Positions 60,720 to 64,000 of a stretch of DNA of 64,000 bases are shown piece by piece. Source of the DNA: Climacium dendroides (Eukaryota > Streptophyta > Bryopsida > Hypnales > Climaciaceae); assembly GCA_950106755.1 (NCBI GenBank), contig OX467084.1, forward strand, positions 1,364,001-1,428,000, written 5' to 3'. The position numbers were made by a program, and so were the translations under genes. The notes under the pieces were generated by a model that was not told where the DNA came from, searched no databases, and saw nothing but the letters and a program-made list of their open reading frames with translations. Each line of letters starts with the position of its first letter. The stretch's first letter is position 1.

Positions 60720-62301
60720 ATGATTGTTGTGTCAACATGGGGCAGCGCAATTGCAGTCAATGTGGGGAATAGCGTTCATACACCTACGGGTTTTTCTCAG
60801 AGATCAACTGTTAGCCTTTGGCCAACCAAAGACATCAACGTATCTTTTGCTGATGGTCTACATCCTACACTTTAAGGTTCTACCTTTTTGTGTTCAATTA
60901 CACCAATCACCTCGAGCCCTAAATCCTCACAATGTATGATCTCAATTGTCAATGAGCAATTTGTCTTCTAACATCTTTCATCAGATACCTCCAAAAATGA
61001 CAATACTTCATCCATTCAGAAAGATATAGTTCAGCAGCGAGTGCGTTTTTGCAACGTGGATGAGCTGTCCGGGTTGTTGAAATTTGAATTGGAGGATGGC
61101 TTACGATTTCCTGTCACTTTGGATATGTGGAATGCTCTGCCGCTGGACAAGGGCAAGTTGTTCAAACTAGTTGGACCTAAGAGGAGTGTTTTCAAATTGT
61201 TCCCCTTGTCCTTGCTATTGTGAACCTTCTAATGCTGCCAAACACAACTGATACAAAAGATTCTTTTCACCACTTTTGGGACACAATTATTGAGGAACCA
61301 TTTAAGTTTTTCTTTGATGGCCCTTAGCTAGCAGAGCAAAACGAGTCTGGTGAAGGGAGTATTAGTGGAACAGTACCCGACAAGGTCGTTAGGTTTGGTT
61401 TCCAGTCCTATGTTTTGTGGAGAGGGGAAGAGAAAGGCCCTTCAATTGTTGGTGATCCAAAAGAAAAATTGATTTCGAAATTGCACTGGACATATAAGAA
61501 TATCCCATATCTTATGGCATACTATGCAAGGGACATTTTGTGCGCTACACGTGGTTGAATCCAAGAAAATGTACAATGATCTCATTCAATTCTATACATC
61601 ACTACTAGGAGATCGACTTAAGCTTGTACTGGCTTGCATAACTTTAGTGAAGTTGCTAAAAACAATGGAAGTTGTTTATGAAGGAGTGGATGAAAAGTCG
61701 GATATGCCTCTCATTTGGAGGAACAATGAAAAAGTTATTTGTCCATGTGGAAGGAAGGTAGAAAAGTCATATCCAAATGAAGCTTTGTACATGAAAGTTA
61801 CAACCATCTATGAGGCGACGTTATCTTGTCCACATGTGGAACATCTTTTCCATACAAGGGATTTAGACCGAATTATTGTGGTGCAGAGGGTTGTGGTAGC
61901 AAAATCAAACAACAATGACAAATTGACAGCCTGTATCCGTTGTTTGTGTGAAGCACTACAGTGGTTGCACAGAAGAGGATTAATTCATGCACAAAGACGT
62001 CAGGTGGGAAAATGTTCTTCATGACATGAAAGATGTTGGGAAATGGGTACTAGTGGATCTTGATGAGACAATAAAGAAGGATTAGTGCTTTGAACTCCAC
62101 CTTCTAGATGCTTTACATGCTCCGGAGATGACAGTTGGGTCTCATAATACCATGGTTGACATCTGGGACATCGAGCACCTTTGGTGTACCTCAAATGTTC
62201 TACTGGACTCGAAGCTTTCAAGTTTGATGGAAAAATGTTTGCTTTGGGAGCTAGAGCAAAGGCCAACTGTTGCAGAGTGTTTGAAGTTGCTTGATGTGTA
62301 G
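60720..62301 (+). pseudogene. Decayed member of the same family ending in a protein-kinase domain (second copy)
   Basis: The start MIVVSTWGSAIAVNVG matches the 57.2-kb copy. A further open block at 61041-61223 (FPVTLDMWNALPLDKG, KLFKLVGP) follows an acceptor-like CATCAG. From 61524 a 166-aa block leads into a kinase-like lobe: EALQWLHRRGLIH, then after a frame change at about 61985-61992 HKDVRWENVL (catalytic-loop HxD), VLVDLDET in place of DFG, APE, DIWDIEHLW and EQRPTVAECLKLL. A stop at 62083-62085 and several others upstream confirm decay. Known protein kinases share these C-lobe signatures; a glycine-rich loop is not obvious, so the ancestor may have been an atypical kinase. Substrate and role cannot be inferred. 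Confidence 0.65.
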
Positions 62302-64000
62302 GTCTGATAAAAGATGCTGAATTTTATGAAGCTGAGGTCTTCTTCTTAGCGATTTATTAGGAAGTTGAAGTCTTGCTTAGATGCAAATCTTCTTGGTAGT
62401 TTATTAGGAAGCTTAAGTTGAAGCAGTTCACTATTAGTCACTGTCAATGGCTTCTTGCTTCCTTTCGCTTGTCGATCCTTGGCGCAGAATCTCGGTTTGT
62501 TTCTTCTTGATACTTGTGCCTTCCCATTGCTCTCAACAGATGGCCATGGTTTTGTCCTGATAATGAAATAAATTTTGTCGAAAACCCTTGTGGGTGACCT
62601 TTAAGGTACCGCTCTCGCCAACCTAATGCTAGTGCAGAGTGATAGTACCTCAAGAAATGCAAACCCTCAGGGTTTTTTTTTTCCAATCTTTGTTTCAAGG
62701 GCAAGTGAAGCAAGTACTTAGTATCAAAATACTTGATTACACTTTCAATCTGCCCTATAGAGTACTCGAGGCCACCTCTCTAAGACCTGTCTTCCTCAGA
62801 TTTGCAAACTGAGATGGTTTGGTTGACATTGTTGGTACTGTACTTGAGTTCTCTTGGTGATGGAGCTCTATGTTGGAATACCAAAGCGGTGAGCTCTACA
62901 CCTTTGTGGTTCTACAATTGAGCGGTGCAAGATAATTTTGTGTATTTACATGCATTCGGAGATTAGATGAATGATCTAGCAACCATGCATTGATCTGTTT
63001 AGGCGGACTTGAAGTGTTGGCACTGTCACTGAGGGATAGCAGAAACTTGCACATTGTGATCATATGACAACTAAACCCATTCTTATGAATCATATGACAA
63101 CTAACCCATTCTTATGAAAATGTATCGCTCTGGTTGCAAGCAACTTGGCCAGAAGCAACCACATCACTACTTAAAAGGATTATTGTACTCCAGAGAACTA
63201 TTGTTCACCTCAAATGCTGATGTATACGTTGCAGAATTCAACCAGATGCATATTCAACCTCGTAGAAGTTTGTATAATAGCTCAGTTGGTGTGATAACTA
63301 TATGATTTGGTTTATGAAAGGAGTGAACGTGAGCCATGCCAATGATAAGAATGAGCATGGCAATAAAGTATTTCATTTGAGCAAAAAAAAAACATATATT
63401 GGTGATGTAAATGATCCACATGCTCAAGACCAAAATGATCAAATGTCAAGAACGAACTTGTGCCAAAAAGGTAAAAGGAAGCATATGCCAATATTATGTT
63501 AAAGCATATGCCAGTTTTAGAAGAAAATAATGTGCTCAATTAATTTAAAGCAATGTATCATGGTATTTTCACCACTTCAATATAAATTCTTCTCCCATGT
63601 CCATCTTTCCATCTTCTCCCATCCGCATACTTGTCATCCTCACCTACTTTGATGTTATTGTATTTAATTTGTCAATAACATGTAACTTAAATTGTAGTTC
63701 CTTCAAAAATCATTTGTCGTAATAAATATGTGGATTTTGGTATCAATGACCTTTTATACTTTGGTTGTTTATTATACTTTTTATAAATTATAATATAGAT
63801 TGTGAAGTTAGAATAATCTACAATTCACTAGAATCCAAATAAAACTCTATAAGTAGAGGTTGAAGGACCACATCACAGCTTTCCACATTGTTGTTTTTTG
63901 CATGAGTGAATTATATCTTTGACAAGCAAGTTTAGGATTGAGGATTTTAGGATTTTAGAGTTATAAAGGTGTCCTAAGGCTTTTCGACTTTTTGTATTGC
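62302..64000. other. No gene seen; one possible retroposon tail
   Basis: TTAGGAAG words near 62357 and 62403 look like remains of a 3' UTR. A GC-richer patch at 62440-62600 ends in TGATAATGAAATAAATTTTG and could be another SINE-like tail. Short frames on both strands (62444-62713, 63114-63305, 63302-63502) show no domains. Confidence 0.35.

Noticed and set aside
1..64000. LTR retrotransposons, rRNA, plastid or mitochondrial inserts
   Set aside because: I found no long direct repeats with TG...CA ends, no gag-pol motifs, and no recognisable organelle or rRNA sequence. Old, diverged ones could be missed by eye.

Overview
This looks like nuclear DNA of a land plant. It is very AT-rich, has GT-AG introns, a short run of plant-type telomere repeats (TTTAGGG), and many small DNA transposons of plant type. 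The GC-rich, CpG-rich 5' region of the F-box gene inside an AT-rich, gene-poor landscape suggests a seedless plant (moss, liverwort, lycophyte or fern), but that is an impression and not proof.

Only two genes look intact. The first (34.5-38.7 kb, +) is an F-box/RNI-like leucine-rich-repeat protein of 508-537 aa, probably an SCF substrate receptor; its splice junctions can be read from the sequence. The second (52.0-53.0 kb, +) is a two-exon, 264-aa, highly charged probable nuclear protein that I do not recognise.

Three other coding regions are decayed: a frame with a WRKY-GCM1-type zinc finger (55.8-57.1 kb), and two copies (57.2-58.3 and 60.7-62.3 kb) of a family sharing an N-terminal domain, one of which ends in a protein-kinase C-lobe.

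The rest is mostly transposon debris. The left 14 kb holds an Emigrant-like MITE, two PIF/Harbinger MITEs (one with a nested long hairpin), and a Mutator-like element with an 11-bp target duplication and another repeat nested in it. A 3.7-kb pogo/Tigger element (14.7-18.4 kb, -) has identical 27-base ends and a DDD transposase broken by two stops. From 20 to 60 kb there are at least eight whole or partial copies of a 0.6-0.93-kb family bounded by TTAA (piggyBac- or Sola3-like), two more Harbinger MITEs, a LINE remnant, SINE-like tails, and a 1.08-kb non-autonomous CACTA element just upstream of the 264-aa gene.

Minisatellites cluster around the F-box gene: 15-bp units in an exon, 85-bp units in an intron and 80/97-bp units downstream. 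I saw no tRNA, rRNA, LTR retrotransposon, CRISPR array or organelle insert. All alignments were made by eye, so boundaries of degenerate repeats are approximate.
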